The notes beneath the pieces are model-generated. The model worked only from the letters and a program-made list of their open reading frames with translations, had not been told where the DNA came from and did not search any database. Shown here one piece after another: positions 44,990 through 56,099 of a stretch of 64,000 nt of DNA. Position 1 is the stretch's first letter, and the number at the start of each line of letters is the position of its first letter. The stretch spans positions 1-64,000 of the forward strand of contig NZ_JAJFZK010000014.1 of NCBI RefSeq assembly GCF_020731355.1, in the 5' to 3' direction. The position numbers and the translations under genes were made by a program. Source of the stretch: Bacillus sp. REN16 (GTDB taxonomy: Bacteria; Bacillota; Bacilli; Bacillales; Bacillaceae_L).

Positions 44990-46420
44990 TTATAGCTTGT
45001 TCATTTCCTCAGCAAGAATTTTGTTAACCATTTGTGGGTTGGCTTGTCCTTTTGTTTGTTTCATGACCTGGCCAACTAGGAAGCCGATTGCTTTTCCTTT
45101 ACCACTCTTGAAATCTTCTACTGATTGTGGGTTGTTTCCAATAACTTCAACGATAATCTTCGTTAGGGCACCCTCATCAGAGATTTGAACAAGTCCTTTT
45201 TCCTTCACGATAGTTTCTGCGTCTCCACCTTTTTCAATTAGCTCTTTAAAGACGGTTTTCGCAATCTTAGAGGAAATCGTTCCGTTCTCAATTAACTTGA
45301 TCATTCCTGCAAGACCTGCTGGAGTTAAGGCAATTTCATGTAATTCCTTTTGCTCCGCATTTAGGTAACCAGAAACGTCACCCATAATCCAGTTGGAGGC
45401 TTGCTTTGCATCTGCACCGTTCGCTACTGTTTCCTCAAAGAAGTCTGAGGTTTCTTTCGTAACCGTTAGTACAGCTGCATCATATTCAGGCAGGCCAAGT
45501 TCTTCAATATACCGCTTTTTACGAGCATCTGGAAGCTCAGGGATTTCTGCACGAACTCTTTCCATCCACTCATCATCAATATACAGCTCGACTAAGTCTG
45601 GCTCTGGGAAGTAGCGGTAGTCATCTGAACCTTCCTTCACACGCATTAAAATAGTTGATTTCGAAGACTCATCATAGCGACGAGTTTCCTGATCGATCAC
45701 TCCACCTGCTGATAACACTTCAGCTTGGCGAATCTCTTCATATTCAAGGCCATTCTTAACAAAAGCAAATGAGTTAAGGTTCTTTAATTCTGTCTTTGTA
45801 CCAAATTCTTCTTGGCCGACTGGACGTAAAGAGATGTTTGCATCACAACGAAGTGAGCCTTCCTCCATTTTACAGTCAGATACTCCCGTATATTGGACGA
45901 TTGATTTTAATTTTTCTAAGTAAGCATATGCTTCTTCAGGTGTGCGAATATCGGGCTCTGATACGATTTCAATCAATGGTGTTCCTTGACGGTTTAAGTC
46001 AACCAGTGAATAGCCTCTGCCAGAGTGAGTCAGTTTACCTGCATCTTCTTCTAAGTGAAGACGAGTAATCCCGATTCTCTTCTTTTCCCCGTTCACTTCA
46101 ATTTCAATCCAGCCATGCTCACCGATTGGCTTATCAAATTGAGAGATTTGGTAGGCCTTTGGATTATCCGGATAAAAATAGTTTTTACGGTCGAATTTTG
46201 TTTCCTGGTTAATTTCACAGTTTAAAGCCATCGCGGCCTTCATTGCCCACTCAACGGCTTTTTTATTAACCACTGGAAGAACACCTGGGTAACCTAATTC
46301 AACGACACTTGTGTTTGTATTTGGAGCAGCCCCGAATTCGTTCGGCGCGCTTGAAAATATTTTGGATTCGGTTTTAAGTTCGACGTGAACCTCCAACCCG
46401 ATAACTGTTTCAAACTTCAT
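44990..46420 (-). CDS. gatB: Asp-tRNA(Asn)/Glu-tRNA(Gln) amidotransferase subunit B
   Basis: 476-residue subunit that binds the mischarged tRNA and phosphorylates its side chain. [17 protein letters not shown] at the start, [17 protein letters not shown], and the C-terminal YqeY-like helical domain are characteristic. Third gene of gatCAB, 15 bases after gatA. Needed because Bacillus lacks glutaminyl-tRNA synthetase. Confidence 0.98.
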   Translation of the reverse strand: MKFETVIGLEVHVELKTESKIFSSAPNEFGAAPNTNTSVVELGYPGVLPVVNKKAVEWAMKAAMALNCEINQETKFDRKNYFYPDNPKAYQISQFDKPIGEHGWIEIEVNGEKKRIGITRLHLEEDAGKLTHSGRGYSLVDLNRQGTPLIEIVSEPDIRTPEEAYAYLEKLKSIVQYTGVSDCKMEEGSLRCDANISLRPVGQEEFGTKTELKNLNSFAFVKNGLEYEEIRQAEVLSAGGVIDQETRRYDESSKSTILMRVKEGSDDYRYFPEPDLVELYIDDEWMERVRAEIPELPDARKKRYIEELGLPEYDAAVLTVTKETSDFFEETVANGADAKQASNWIMGDVSGYLNAEQKELHEIALTPAGLAGMIKLIENGTISSKIAKTVFKELIEKGGDAETIVKEKGLVQISDEGALTKIIVEVIGNNPQSVEDFKSGKGKAIGFLVGQVMKQTKGQANPQMVNKILAEEMNKL

Positions 46421-46434
46421 TTTGTTTCCCCCCC

Positions 46435-47892
46435 TTACAGTTGTGGTTTTTGTTTATGATGATCGGTTGCTTTTTCATATGCATCTGCAACACGATAAAT
46501 GGTGCTTTCATCAAAATGCTTTCCGATAATTTGAAGTCCAAGCGGTAATCCTTCCACGAATCCGCACGGAACTGATATTCCTGGTACGCCTGCTAAGTTC
46601 ACTGGGATGGTCAGAATATCATTCGCATACATTGTAAGTGGATCTTCCATGTTTTCACCAATTTTAAATGCTGGTGTTGGTGTAGTAGGTCCAATAATCA
46701 CATCGTATTTTTCAAATACATCTTCAAAATCTTTCTTGATCAATGTACGAACTTTTTGTGCTTTTTTATAATACGCGTCGTAATAACCTGAGCTTAATGC
46801 AAACGTTCCAAGCATTATACGACGTTTTACCTCGTCACCGAAGCCTTCGCTTCTTGATTGCTTGTACATTTCAATGAGGTTTTCAGCATTGTCAGTACGG
46901 TATCCGTAACGAACACCATCAAAACGTGAAAGGTTTGCTGATGCCTCTGATGATGATAGTAAGTAATAAGTTGCAAGTGCATATTTGGAATGTGGAAGCG
47001 AAACCTCTTCCCATGTTGCACCAAGCCCCTCAAGAACTTTTAACGCATCAAGAACAGATTGACGAACTTCCTCGTTCACACCTTCACCAAGATATTCCTT
47101 TGGTACGGCAATTTTTAGACCCTTAACATCACCAGTCAAGGCTGATACATAGTTTGGTACGTCCACATTTGCTGATGTTGAATCCATTGGGTCAACACCT
47201 GAAATGGCTTGTAATAGGTAGGCATTGTCCTCAACAGTGCGAGTAACTGGCCCAATTTGGTCCAAAGATGACGCAAATGCGATTAAGCCAAATCGTGATA
47301 CTCTTCCGTACGTTGGCTTAAGTCCAACCACTCCGCAAAAGGCTGCGGGCTGGCGAATGGAACCGCCTGTATCTGAACCAAGTGAGAATAAGACTTCTCC
47401 AGCTGCAACTGCTGCTGCCGAGCCACCACTAGATCCTCCTGGAACACGTTCGAGATCCCATGGATTTTTTACTGCCTTGAAACCAGAGTTCTCATTTGAT
47501 GAACCCATCGCAAACTCGTCCATGTTTAACTTACCAACCGTAACCGTTTGAGCTGACTTAAGCTTTTGGACAACAGTTGCATCATAAATTGGATCAAAGT
47601 TTTCGAGGATTTTACTTGCCGCAGTTGTGCGAAGACCTTTTGTAACGATATTGTCTTTAACGCCAATCGGCATCCCAAATAATAGTCCTAGCTCATCCCT
47701 GTTTCCAACTGCTTCATCTAATTGCTTTGCATACTCTTTTGCATTTTCTTCATTTAATGTTAAAAAAGCTTGTACCTTATCATCAACTGTATTGATTCTC
47801 TTAAATGATTCCTCAACAAGATCTGATACTGAGATTTCTTTTTTATGTAAAAGCGAATGTAATTCTGAGACTTTGTGATCAAAAAGTGACAA
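46435..47892 (-). CDS. gatA: Asp-tRNA(Asn)/Glu-tRNA(Gln) amidotransferase subunit A
   Basis: 485-residue amidase that frees ammonia from glutamine. The Ser-cisSer-Lys triad region is visible: GVKDNI (Lys near 79), [16 protein letters not shown] and [20 protein letters not shown] start with GGGGGG upstream. Second gene of gatCAB. Confidence 0.98.
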   Translation of the reverse strand: MSLFDHKVSELHSLLHKKEISVSDLVEESFKRINTVDDKVQAFLTLNEENAKEYAKQLDEAVGNRDELGLLFGMPIGVKDNIVTKGLRTTAASKILENFDPIYDATVVQKLKSAQTVTVGKLNMDEFAMGSSNENSGFKAVKNPWDLERVPGGSSGGSAAAVAAGEVLFSLGSDTGGSIRQPAAFCGVVGLKPTYGRVSRFGLIAFASSLDQIGPVTRTVEDNAYLLQAISGVDPMDSTSANVDVPNYVSALTGDVKGLKIAVPKEYLGEGVNEEVRQSVLDALKVLEGLGATWEEVSLPHSKYALATYYLLSSSEASANLSRFDGVRYGYRTDNAENLIEMYKQSRSEGFGDEVKRRIMLGTFALSSGYYDAYYKKAQKVRTLIKKDFEDVFEKYDVIIGPTTPTPAFKIGENMEDPLTMYANDILTIPVNLAGVPGISVPCGFVEGLPLGLQIIGKHFDESTIYRVADAYEKATDHHKQKPQL

Positions 47893-47906
47893 CCTTTCTC
47901 CCCCCT

Positions 47907-48197
47907 TTATTCAATAATAGATGGTACTCGGAATTGACCATCTTTCGCATCTGGTGCGTTTTTCAATACTTCTTCAACAGGTAATCCTTCTTTTGCAATA
48001 TCCTCACGCATGACATTTTTCATGGAAAGAACATGTGAAGTTGGCTCCACGTTTTCTGTATCTAGTTCATTTAATTGCTCCGCAAATGAAATAATCCCGT
48101 CTAATTGTTGTTGGAACATCTTTGCTTCATCCTCTGTTACTGCTAGACGTGCTAAATTCGCAACATGTTTTACTTCCTCTATCGAAATCCTCGACAT
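47907..48197 (-). CDS. gatC: Asp-tRNA(Asn)/Glu-tRNA(Gln) amidotransferase subunit C
   Basis: 96-residue accessory subunit that bridges GatA and Gat[20 protein letters not shown] near the start and LRDD-type ending ([32 protein letters not shown]) fit the family. First gene of the operon. Confidence 0.97.
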   Translation of the reverse strand: MSRISIEEVKHVANLARLAVTEDEAKMFQQQLDGIISFAEQLNELDTENVEPTSHVLSMKNVMREDIAKEGLPVEEVLKNAPDAKDGQFRVPSIIE

Positions 48198-48391
48198 TTC
48201 CCTTCACCTCCACCGTCCATACAATATACTGATAATATCAAAAATTACTCTATTTCGGCAACAATTCCTCCCTCATTCTTCCCGAATTCAACAAGAACCA
48301 ACGCGAAAGTTTCGACGGGGCAGATTATTTTTCTTTTAGATAGGGAATTTGTTATAGTAAGATTGCAATTATAGGATGTGGAGGGATAGGA

Positions 48392-48709
48392 ATGGAAAGG
48401 ATTACTTCTGTTGAGCAGTTTAATGAAATTATTCAATCTGAAGGGGCAATTGTAAAATTTGATACAACTTGGTGTCCGGATTGTCGACGCCTTGAAGCGT
48501 TCATTGGTGAGATTCTAGAAACTCACAATAGTGTTCCCTGGTACAGCATGGACAAGGACGAGTTCCCAGAAATCGTTGAAAAATATAATGTCATGGGAAT
48601 CCCAAGTCTTCTTTATTATAAAGGCGGAGAAAAGCTTGGCCACTTACACAGTGCAAATGCAAAAACTCCTGAACAAGTCAATGAATACCTTGAAGGATTA
48701 GGGATCTAA
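48392..48709 (+). CDS. Thioredoxin-family protein (WCPDC)
   Basis: 105-residue thioredoxin-fold protein with the active-site TTWCPDCRRLE (CPDC, near residue 28) and the cis-proline MGIPSLLYY. The Asp-containing CPDC is a common variant in the Bacillus thioredoxin-like group of unknown partner. GGAGGGATAGGA precedes the ATG. Divergent from gatC. Confidence 0.87.
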   Translation: MERITSVEQFNEIIQSEGAIVKFDTTWCPDCRRLEAFIGEILETHNSVPWYSMDKDEFPEIVEKYNVMGIPSLLYYKGGEKLGHLHSANAKTPEQVNEYLEGLGI

Positions 48710-48722
48710 TATCGTAAAAGAA

Positions 48723-48758
48723 ATGCCGTTACTGCAAAACAGTAACGGCTTCTTTTTA
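48723..48758 (+). terminator. Terminator
   Basis: GCCGTTACTG (48725-48734) pairs with CAGTAACGGC (48740-48749), CAAAA loop, followed by TTCTTTTT. Confidence 0.85.
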
Positions 48759-48769
48759 AATCGATAACA

Positions 48770-50284
48770 TTAGGCTTTTTTCAGTTTATCTTTAACCGTG
48801 TCAAATTCATCCTGGATTTCTTGGGATGGTGCTTTTGTAAGTAAGCTGACGACGATAATCGAAACTAAGGCAAGTAGGAAACCTGGAACAATTTCATACA
48901 GGCTAAATGGAATGACAGCTTCTTTAATAACTTCTCCAGCATCATTCAATGTAGGTGTAGAAAGAATACTCCAGACAACGACTGTAACTGCTCCTACGAT
49001 CATTCCGGCTAACGCTCCCCAACGATTCATCCGTTTCCAGAACAGGGAGAGAATGATAACAGGACCAAATGCAGCTCCAAATCCTGCCCAAGCATAACCC
49101 ACAAGATCTAAAACCTTACTATCACGATCATAACCTAGTAAAATAGCAACTACTGCAATCACAAGAACCGCAATTCTGCCAACCCACATTTCTTCTCTTG
49201 GACCAGCATTCTTTTTAAAGATTGCTTTATAGAAATCCTGTGTCAATGCACTTGAAGATACAAGCAATTGGGAATCTACCGTACTCATGATGGCCGCGAG
49301 AATCGCTGCTAATAAGAATCCAGCAACCCATGGATTAAATAGTACTTGTGAAAATACAATGAATACTGTCTCTGGATTGCCTAATGGAGCATCTGCAAAG
49401 TACGCAATACCTGTAAAACCAATAAAAATTGCACCAAATAGTGATAACACCATCCATGTCATCCCAATAAAACGGGCTTTAGGAATTTCCTTTGTTGACT
49501 TAATTCCCATAAATCGAACAATAATATGTGGCTGACCAAAATAACCTAGGCCCCATGCTAATAGTGAAATAACACCTAATGTCGTTGCACCGGACATGAC
49601 ATCTAAATAAGTTGGATCAATGGCGCCAATCTTATTAATAGTCTCACCCCAGCCACCTAATTCATAGATGGTTACAATCGGAATAATGATTAATGCCAAA
49701 AACATCAGGATTCCTTGAACAAAGTCGGTCCAGCTTGCAGCAAGGAAACCACCAAAGAAGGTATAGGATAAAATAACGGCAGCTCCAACCCAAAGGGCGA
49801 GTTCATAGTCCATTTTAAATGAACTTTCTAAAAGAATTGCTCCACCTACAAGACTTGCAGAGGTATAGAAGGTAAAAAACACCAAGATAACAACCGCGGA
49901 AATAACACGTAGAAGCTTTGACCCGTCACGGAATCGATTCTCAAAATAATCTGGAACCGTTATCGAATCTTTTGAAACCTCAGTATACACACGAAACGGC
50001 TTCGCAATATATTGCCAGTTCAGATAAGCACCAATCGACAAGCCTACCGCTAGCCAAATTTCACCCATTCCACCGGCATACAATGCACCAGGCAAACCAA
50101 GCATGAGCCAGCTGCTCATATCAGAAGATCCAGCACTTAATGCAGCTACTCCTGCACCTAATCGCCTTCCTCCTAAAACATAGTCTGTTAGATTTTTTGT
50201 CATTTTTGCAGCCATGATTCCGATTACTAACATTCCGATTAGATAAATTATAATTGCTGTCAACGTTTGTGGATTAATATCCAT
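48770..50284 (-). CDS. putP: Sodium/proline symporter (PutP/OpuE type)
   Basis: 504-residue SSS-family transporter with about 13 helices. GSSDMSSWLMLGLPGALYAGG (near 52) and GYFGQPHIIVRFMGIKS (near 248) are typical of the sodium/proline type. It sits between camS/pruA and gatCAB, like opuE of B. subtilis, which takes up proline for osmoprotection; the closeness of pruA also allows a catabolic role. It is two bases downstream of a 36-residue peptide gene. Confidence 0.92.
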   Translation of the reverse strand: MDINPQTLTAIIIYLIGMLVIGIMAAKMTKNLTDYVLGGRRLGAGVAALSAGSSDMSSWLMLGLPGALYAGGMGEIWLAVGLSIGAYLNWQYIAKPFRVYTEVSKDSITVPDYFENRFRDGSKLLRVISAVVILVFFTFYTSASLVGGAILLESSFKMDYELALWVGAAVILSYTFFGGFLAASWTDFVQGILMFLALIIIPIVTIYELGGWGETINKIGAIDPTYLDVMSGATTLGVISLLAWGLGYFGQPHIIVRFMGIKSTKEIPKARFIGMTWMVLSLFGAIFIGFTGIAYFADAPLGNPETVFIVFSQVLFNPWVAGFLLAAILAAIMSTVDSQLLVSSSALTQDFYKAIFKKNAGPREEMWVGRIAVLVIAVVAILLGYDRDSKVLDLVGYAWAGFGAAFGPVIILSLFWKRMNRWGALAGMIVGAVTVVVWSILSTPTLNDAGEVIKEAVIPFSLYEIVPGFLLALVSIIVVSLLTKAPSQEIQDEFDTVKDKLKKA

Positions 50285-50286
50285 GT

Positions 50287-50397
50287 CTAGACATCCTCTC
50301 CTCTTTCAGTAAATAATGTAATAGCTGATAGTACGATTAACGAAAGCATTGGCACGAACAACCAAAACCACGTGGCACCTGTTAAACTATATTCCAC
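50287..50397 (-). CDS. Symporter small accessory protein
   Basis: 36-residue peptide, too short for most gene finders: MEYSLTGATWFWLFVP then a hydrophobic helix and a charged end. GTG start with AGGGGG seven bases upstream, stop two bases before the ATG of the symporter (GTC-TAG-AC-ATG), so translation is coupled. It resembles the single-helix peptides found beside SSS-type symporters in Bacillaceae, presumed to be a subunit. Confidence 0.8.
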   Translation of the reverse strand: MEYSLTGATWFWLFVPMLSLIVLSAITLFTERGEDV

Positions 50398-50747
50398 ACT
50401 TCCACCCCCTTAAAAACTTCGTTATTCCTATCCCTATGCAGTCATATACAATTTCATGATAATTCCTATTTTTCGATAATAACTGCACGTCAGGAAAAAC
50501 ACCATTCAATCGTAACATATGATAATTTACAGAACAGGGGGAATATTCACATAATATATTGTCTATGTATAATTATTCATATATTTTGATTAAATTTACA
50601 ATATAAAACTAATAATCTAATATCTATTCATTAAAACTAATAAAATTAAGTTGAACTTTTTTCGGTATAGGGCTATATATTTGTTATTTTTCAGAAATAC
50701 TGAGAAAATAAGTAGTATAAATTTTTATGGAAATGGGAGATATGAGT
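50398..50747. other. AT-rich intergenic region
   Basis: A 350-base gap between the divergent symporter and HesB-like genes, about 75 percent A+T. A TATAAA -10-like box is near 50716 for the HesB-like gene. No gene, terminator or clear repeat was found. A TTTCAGAAA-type box (50688-50697) gives only a partial CodY match. Confidence 0.5.
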
Positions 50748-51050
50748 ATGAACGTAAAAATTAATCGTAATGCAGCAAAAATAATGAAGAATATGCTCGA
50801 AAGTGAAGAATCCGAAGGAAAAATGCTTCGTGTCGTGATCACAGAACATCACGGCAACCATGCCCACTATGCCCTTCAATTCGATAACCCAACAGAGCAT
50901 GACGAAATTGTAAAAACCGATAAAGACGTTGAGGTCCTTCTTGATACAAGGGATGCGGAATTTTTAGACGGCATTTGGATCCAATTTTTCTATGTTCCTG
51001 AAGAACAATTCGTGATCACAAACCCGAAAAAGGGTCACCACCACCATTAA
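50748..51050 (+). CDS. HesB/IscA-like protein without cysteines
   Basis: 100-residue protein with the HesB/IscA-type fold pattern (NVKINRNAAKIMKNMLESE start, beta-rich middle), but no cysteine at all, so the iron-sulfur ligands of IscA are missing. Instead it has EHHGNHAHY near residue 35 and a HHHH tail. It may bind another metal or act as a structural variant. The ATG at 50748 follows GGGAG by eight bases. Confidence 0.75.
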   Translation: MNVKINRNAAKIMKNMLESEESEGKMLRVVITEHHGNHAHYALQFDNPTEHDEIVKTDKDVEVLLDTRDAEFLDGIWIQFFYVPEEQFVITNPKKGHHHH

Positions 51051-51057
51051 TAATGAA

Positions 51058-51097
51058 TAACGCCCTCTCATTTGGATTGAGAGGGCGTCTATTTTTA
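51058..51097. terminator. Bidirectional terminator
   Basis: ACGCCCTCTCA (51060-51070) pairs with TGAGAGGGCGT (51078-51088), TTTGGAT loop, T-rich tail. Also ends the convergent pruA. Confidence 0.85.
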
Positions 51098-51102
51098 AAT
51101 GT

Positions 51103-52650
51103 TTATAGCATTTCTGAAGTTGTTTTTGCTTGCATATGCAGGAGCAGATAGTCCGGGCCGCCCGCTTTGGAGTCCGTTCCAGACATATTGAAGCCGCCAA
51201 ATGGCTGATAGCCAACAATTGCTCCTGTGCATCCACGATTAAAGTATAGATTACCTACGTGGAAGTCTTCCTTGGCTTTTTCGATATTTGCACGGTTGTT
51301 AGAAATCACCGCACCTGTTAATCCATACTCCGTGTTATTGGCAATGTCAATGGCATGATCAAAATCACGCGCCTTACTGAATGCCACCACGGGACCAAAG
51401 ATTTCTTCTTTCATGATACGTGCATTTTCCGCTACATCAGCGAAGATTGTTGGTTGGATGAACCAGCCTCTGGAATCATCACCTTCTCCACCATGAAGAA
51501 GTTTTCCTTCCTGCTTTCCAATCTCCACATAGCCCATTATTTTATCATAAGCACCTTGGTCATTTACTGGTCCCATATAGATTGCCTTTTGTGTAGGGTC
51601 ACCCACTGTTAATTCTTTTGTTAATTCAACAGCACGGTTTAAAACCTCATCATATACATCTTCAACTACAACCGCTCGCGAACAGGCTGAACATTTTTGT
51701 CCAGAGAATCCAAATGCAGATGCAACAATTGATTTAGCCGCTAATTCTAAATCTGCTTCTTTATCTACAACAATTGTATCCTTACCGCCCATCTCCGCAA
51801 TGACACGTTTTAACCAGATTTGGCCTTCATTTAGCTTGGAAGCACGTTCATAGATTCGTAGACCTACATCACGTGAACCTGTAAAACTAATAAAACGAGT
51901 TCTCGCGTGATCGACTAGGTAGTCACCTACTTCAGAGCCACTTCCCGGGATATAGTTAACAACTCCTGCTGGCAGTCCCGCTTCTTCAAGAACTTCCATG
52001 AATTTAGCAGCAATTACCGGGGTTGTACTAGCTGGCTTTAGTAATACTGTATTACCTGAAACTAAGGCAGCTGTTGTCATTCCTGCCATAATCGCAAACG
52101 CGAAATTCCAAGGAGAAATGACTACCCCGACACCTAATGGGATATAGGTAAAACGATTATGTTCAATTGGGCGGCTTTCTACCGGAATTCCATCTTTTAA
52201 TTTTAACATTTGACGCCCATAGTACTCCATGAAATCAATCGCTTCTGCAGTATCTGCATCCGCCTCATTCCATGGCTTACCTGCTTCTTTTACAAGTAAT
52301 GCAGAAAATTCGTGCTTACGGCGACGAACAATTGCGGCAGATCTAAAAAGAATATCTGTTCGCATTTCTGGGCTTGATTTTCTCCATGTTTGGAAGGTTT
52401 CATGTGCAACCTGCATGGCCTTTTCAGCTAATTCACGACTAGCTTTCGATACATGGCCCACCACTTCCTCTTTATTTGCAGGGTTAACAGAGACGATTTT
52501 ATCTTCGGTTGAGATGCGTTCACCACCAATGATCAGGTCGTAATCATTACCTAAATAAGCTTCAACTGTTTTCAAGCCGGCCTCAAACGCTCTCCTATTT
52601 TCTTCAATTGAAAAATCCGTAAATGGTTCATGTTTATAAGGTACTACCAT
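51103..52650 (-). CDS. pruA: 1-pyrroline-5-carboxylate dehydrogenase (RocA/PruA type)
   Basis: 515-residue aldehyde dehydrogenase that oxidises glutamate-5-semialdehyde to glutamate, the last step of both proline and arginine/ornithine catabolism. [18 protein letters not shown] (near 172), [21 protein letters not shown] (glutamate near 285) and the catalytic cysteine in [16 protein letters not shown] (near 320) are present. AGGGAGGCG precedes the ATG. It is transcribed alone, with a sigma-A promoter overlapped by a cre-like site, not a sigma-54 promoter. Confidence 0.95.
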   Translation of the reverse strand: MVVPYKHEPFTDFSIEENRRAFEAGLKTVEAYLGNDYDLIIGGERISTEDKIVSVNPANKEEVVGHVSKASRELAEKAMQVAHETFQTWRKSSPEMRTDILFRSAAIVRRRKHEFSALLVKEAGKPWNEADADTAEAIDFMEYYGRQMLKLKDGIPVESRPIEHNRFTYIPLGVGVVISPWNFAFAIMAGMTTAALVSGNTVLLKPASTTPVIAAKFMEVLEEAGLPAGVVNYIPGSGSEVGDYLVDHARTRFISFTGSRDVGLRIYERASKLNEGQIWLKRVIAEMGGKDTIVVDKEADLELAAKSIVASAFGFSGQKCSACSRAVVVEDVYDEVLNRAVELTKELTVGDPTQKAIYMGPVNDQGAYDKIMGYVEIGKQEGKLLHGGEGDDSRGWFIQPTIFADVAENARIMKEEIFGPVVAFSKARDFDHAIDIANNTEYGLTGAVISNNRANIEKAKEDFHVGNLYFNRGCTGAIVGYQPFGGFNMSGTDSKAGGPDYLLLHMQAKTTSEML

Positions 52651-52692
52651 TCTACTTCGCCTCCCTGTATAGTCGTTAAACTCAACAATATC

Positions 52693-52721
52693 ATTCTACT
52701 AAAATAAAACGCTTACATCAA
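52693..52721 (-). promoter_or_regulatory. Sigma-A promoter with cre-like CcpA site for pruA
   Basis: On the minus strand -35 TTGATG (52716-52721), 17 bases, -10 TAGAAT (52693-52698). Within the spacer, TGTAAGCGTTTTAT (52704-52717) matches the cre consensus at 12 of 14 positions and covers the promoter, so CcpA could repress in glucose. Confidence 0.6.
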
Positions 52722-52762
52722 ACGAAAAAGGTTTTTCGCAATATTCTATATTTTTGACTCCA

Positions 52763-52803
52763 CAAAAAAACAAGACCTACCCTCAGATGGTGAGATCTTG
52801 TTT
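52763..52803 (-). terminator. Terminator of camS
   Basis: AAACAAGACCTACC (52767-52780) pairs with GGTGAGATCTTGTTT (52789-52803) with mismatches; on the minus strand TTTTTTTG follows. Confidence 0.75.
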
Positions 52804-52809
52804 CAGTGT

Positions 52810-54033
52810 TTAATTATAGACATGAACGGTTGGTTCATTTTCTCCTGCATCCCGTACAATGACACTTTCTGCACCACTTTCAGATTCTATATATACCTGA
52901 AGTGAAATATAGTTATCAAAATGCTCCATAATTAGTCCTGTTACATATTGAGTAAAGCCAATTACTTCGGCTTTACCATAGAATTGCATTGGAATGGTCA
53001 ACGTAAGCTCCTGTAATTCATCATTCTTGTAAAAACCTTTTCCAACAACTGCTGTGAAATTCGGGAAAAAATCAGCAATCGCATCGGAAAAGTTTTGTAC
53101 CATTAACGAGTCCTCCCGATAATTGTTTTTTGCATCATTTGATGGGAAGAAATAATATTTTTCATTAATGGTTTCCCATTTCCCTATTTTCGAGGAGTTG
53201 GGGTCTACTTTTGCCTTCATAATAAAATTCCCAGGGGCAACAGAACTAGCAGCCTCCTGTCTAAATAAAGCGACAACGATTGGAATATCACGTATACTCG
53301 AATATTCTTTTTGGGTTCGAATTCGGTTAATGATTTCCTCAGCCGCCTTTTTACCTTCACTCTCAATATCGGCATTGGAAATCTTTACATCTCGCGGATA
53401 GCCACCCATCGAATCAGGAAGATTATAATAGTGATGGGAGTTCATGCCAATCCCAATGACAATCCCTCCAAGCTCCAATTTATCCTCATTATTCTTAATT
53501 AAATAATTCTGCTCTGTAATGGCTCCAATATATATCGGGCTCTTTTGCATGGCAGCCTCATATCCCGGGTCCTCATTTGAGGTGTCAAAAACCGGGTTTA
53601 ACCCTTCATTTGGCAATTCTTTTTCTTTTGAATTTTTCGCTTTCGCTACCGCCACTTCATATGCTTTTTGCTGAGCATCGGATCTTTTTCTCTTTAACCA
53701 ATCTTGAACCGTATCTTTTTCTAAATACTGCCCTTCCTGGAAAAAGTATTTATTCGACGGGTATGAATCCTGTGCAATTCGCATCAATCCCGTCTCAAAT
53801 TCATCAATATCTAAACGGTTATTAATATAAGCTGAGACAATCCCCCGCGCTTTTCCTGTTTTATAAGGGATGACCGCTTTATAATAGGAATCTGAAATAT
53901 TATATCTAGGTATGATCGCTTTTTCCGCTTTTTTATCTGAATCCTGAACGACCTCTGTCTCTTGGTCAAAATCCGGGGCACATCCAGATAAGAGAAGCAA
54001 CATCACCAAACCCAGAATGTATAGGTTTCTCAA
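52810..54033 (-). CDS. camS: CamS family lipoprotein (YerH)
   Basis: 407-residue lipoprotein. Signal MRNLYILGLVMLLLLSGC with lipobox LLSGC, then the CamS domain to the end (RYNISDSYYKAVIPYKTGKARG, GIVIGIGMNSHHYY). CamS precursors yield small sex-pheromone peptides in staphylococci and enterococci; the role in Bacillus is unclear. TTG start with AGAGGTG. Follows ligA by 13 bases, so it is probably in the pcrA-ligA operon, as in B. subtilis. Confidence 0.93.
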   Translation of the reverse strand: MRNLYILGLVMLLLLSGCAPDFDQETEVVQDSDKKAEKAIIPRYNISDSYYKAVIPYKTGKARGIVSAYINNRLDIDEFETGLMRIAQDSYPSNKYFFQEGQYLEKDTVQDWLKRKRSDAQQKAYEVAVAKAKNSKEKELPNEGLNPVFDTSNEDPGYEAAMQKSPIYIGAITEQNYLIKNNEDKLELGGIVIGIGMNSHHYYNLPDSMGGYPRDVKISNADIESEGKKAAEEIINRIRTQKEYSSIRDIPIVVALFRQEAASSVAPGNFIMKAKVDPNSSKIGKWETINEKYYFFPSNDAKNNYREDSLMVQNFSDAIADFFPNFTAVVGKGFYKNDELQELTLTIPMQFYGKAEVIGFTQYVTGLIMEHFDNYISLQVYIESESGAESVIVRDAGENEPTVHVYN

Positions 54034-54046
54034 GATTGAACACCTC

Positions 54047-56086
<2,040 letters not shown>

Positions 56087-56099
56087 CTACTGAATAAAG

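Noticed and set aside
50683-50710. CodY-type box before the HesB-like gene
   Set aside because: Only 11 of 15 bases match AATTTTCWGAAAATT.
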